Source: CAZSIA01 sp045126355 (lineage in GTDB: Bacteria > Bacillota_I > Bacilli_A > Acholeplasmatales > Anaeroplasmataceae). Taken from it: a stretch of DNA of 31,970 nucleotides. Position numbers and translations under genes: made by a program. A model generated the notes under the pieces. The model was given only the letters and a program-made list of their open reading frames with translations, ran no database searches and was not told the origin of the DNA. Every line of letters starts with the position of its first letter. Position 1 is the stretch's first letter. Positions 31,572-31,970 of the stretch are shown in pieces. Location: contig JBGVOE010000118.1 in the NCBI GenBank assembly GCA_045126355.1, positions 1 through 31,970 on the forward strand, in the 5' to 3' direction.

Positions 31572-31600
31572 TTTACTCACCAATATAATTGGTGTATAAT
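31572..31600 (+). promoter_or_regulatory. Promoter of the T-box transcript with palindromic spacer
   Basis: TTTACT (31572-31577) and TATAAT (31595-31600) are 17 bases apart. The spacer itself (31578-31594) is a perfect dyad, CACCAAT, ATA, ATTGGTG. No T-run follows, so it is a poor terminator for rsmI and looks like an operator. Confidence 0.7.
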
Positions 31601-31606
31601 ACGTTT

Positions 31607-31822
31607 GGTAAAATTAAATAGGCGATAATAGGTAGAGTAATATACATCCCTTTTTTATAGAGAGCAGATTTATGGTGGAAGATTTGCATTAAGTGTATAT
31701 GAAAATGAGCCTATTGCTATATATCGTTTCCCGCGTTAAGGGGTTAAAGTGCTAGTAGTAATTACTAGAACTAAGGTGGTACCGCGAATAGATTCGTCCT
31801 TAGATTTAGGGCGAATTTTTTT
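31607..31822 (+). promoter_or_regulatory. T-box riboswitch leader, probably tRNA-Met responsive
   Basis: Senses uncharged tRNA and controls read-through. Stem I is closed by AATAGGC (31617-31623) with GCCTATT (31709-31715); AGAGTA follows the 5' arm (the GA/K-turn motif). The specifier-loop side reads GAAAATGAGCC, and AUG at 31705-31707 followed by A is the best specifier; AAU (Asn) one base earlier is the alternative. The T-box AAGGTGGTACCGCG lies at 31773-31786. The terminator ATTCGTCC/GGGCGAAT (31792-31816) ends in seven T. The Bacillus order rsmI-abrB-metS also favours methionine. Confidence 0.93.
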
Positions 31823-31970
31823 ATTTATAGGAGCCAACTATAACTAAGTCAAGTTAAATTTATAAAAAGTTTAATAAATAGTTCAACTCCAATACTAAAA
31901 GGGGTTTACACCCTCCGAATTTTAAAATAATTCGTGATTATGACATTAAATTGTCATGTAATAGATCTTT
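31823..31970. other. Region after the T-box terminator: hairpins, no convincing gene
   Basis: An AGGAG at 31829-31833 is followed by no ATG, GTG or TTG at usable distance; the frame from it stops soon. Further on are AGGG/CCCT (31900-31914), CGAATT/AATTCG (31916-31934) and ATGACA/TGTCAT (31940-31957). An ATG at 31940 is open to the window edge but has no ribosome-binding site and no likeness to methionyl-tRNA synthetase. It may be a long spacer, or the start of a further RNA element. Confidence 0.4.

Noticed and set aside
31900..31957. CRISPR or repeat array at the right edge
   Set aside because: The successive hairpins have different sequences and no regular repeat unit.
31940..31970. Start of a protein-coding gene at ATG 31940
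   Set aside because: The frame is open to the edge but has no ribosome-binding site, lies in a hairpin, and does not resemble MetG; too short to judge.

Overview
The window is about 32 kb of low-GC Gram-positive (Bacillota) chromosome. TGA is used as a stop (ecfT and the ROK kinase end in TGA), so this is not a TGA=Trp mollicute. Zinc-ribbon versions of S14, L36 and adenylate kinase, AGGAGG-type ribosome-binding sites, a T-box leader and a Bacillus-like gene order all fit Bacilli or Erysipelotrichia and relatives. The lineage is inferred from layout and base composition, not from a search.

Layout. (1) 1-2656: the end of an oligopeptide ABC importer operon (oppD cut by the window edge, then oppF), both ATPases carrying long charged insertions, plus a small membrane protein. 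(2) 2728-5662: a ROK-family glucokinase overlapping an unusual PTS Enzyme I-like protein and a polytopic membrane protein. (3) 5691-20486: the S10-spc-alpha ribosomal protein superoperon, rpsJ to rplQ, including secY, adk, map, infA, rpmJ and rpoA. It has a strong promoter, a foldable 5' leader and a terminator. The short genes rpmD (L30) and rpmJ (L36) are present. Several starts are set here from ribosome-binding-site spacing: rplO at 14700, rpoA at GTG 19090, the HAD gene at 21679, ecfA1 at 23768, ecfT at 25409, truA at 26392, the PSP1 gene at 28725 and the TerB-like gene at 30306.

(4) 20487-23760: an accessory island separating rplQ from the ecf genes, which directly follow rplQ in Bacillus. 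It holds a LysM amidase without a signal peptide, a Cof-type HAD phosphatase, a 40-residue basic peptide, an XRE-type regulator and, on the minus strand from about 23240 to 22657, a roughly 0.55-0.6 kb region without open frames that folds into many local helices. Its ends pair with each other, and it has a promoter-like box and an intrinsic terminator. This looks like a large 'ornate' noncoding RNA and is the most interesting object in the window.

(5) 23768-31567: ecfA1-ecfA2-ecfT-truA (vitamin ECF transporter core and tRNA pseudouridine synthase) joined directly to tmk-holB-yaaT-(yabB-like methyltransferase)-(TerB-like)-rsmI, a run of replication and RNA-modification genes. (6) 31572-31970: a promoter with a perfect palindrome as its spacer, then a complete T-box leader whose specifier loop best reads AUG (methionine), then about 150 bases of hairpins without a convincing gene. 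Bacillus gene order would put metG after rsmI.

Most of the window is housekeeping. The parts worth follow-up are the large RNA and its neighbours, the rpsJ leader, the altered Enzyme I-like protein, the Opp ATPase insertions, and the T-box promoter palindrome.
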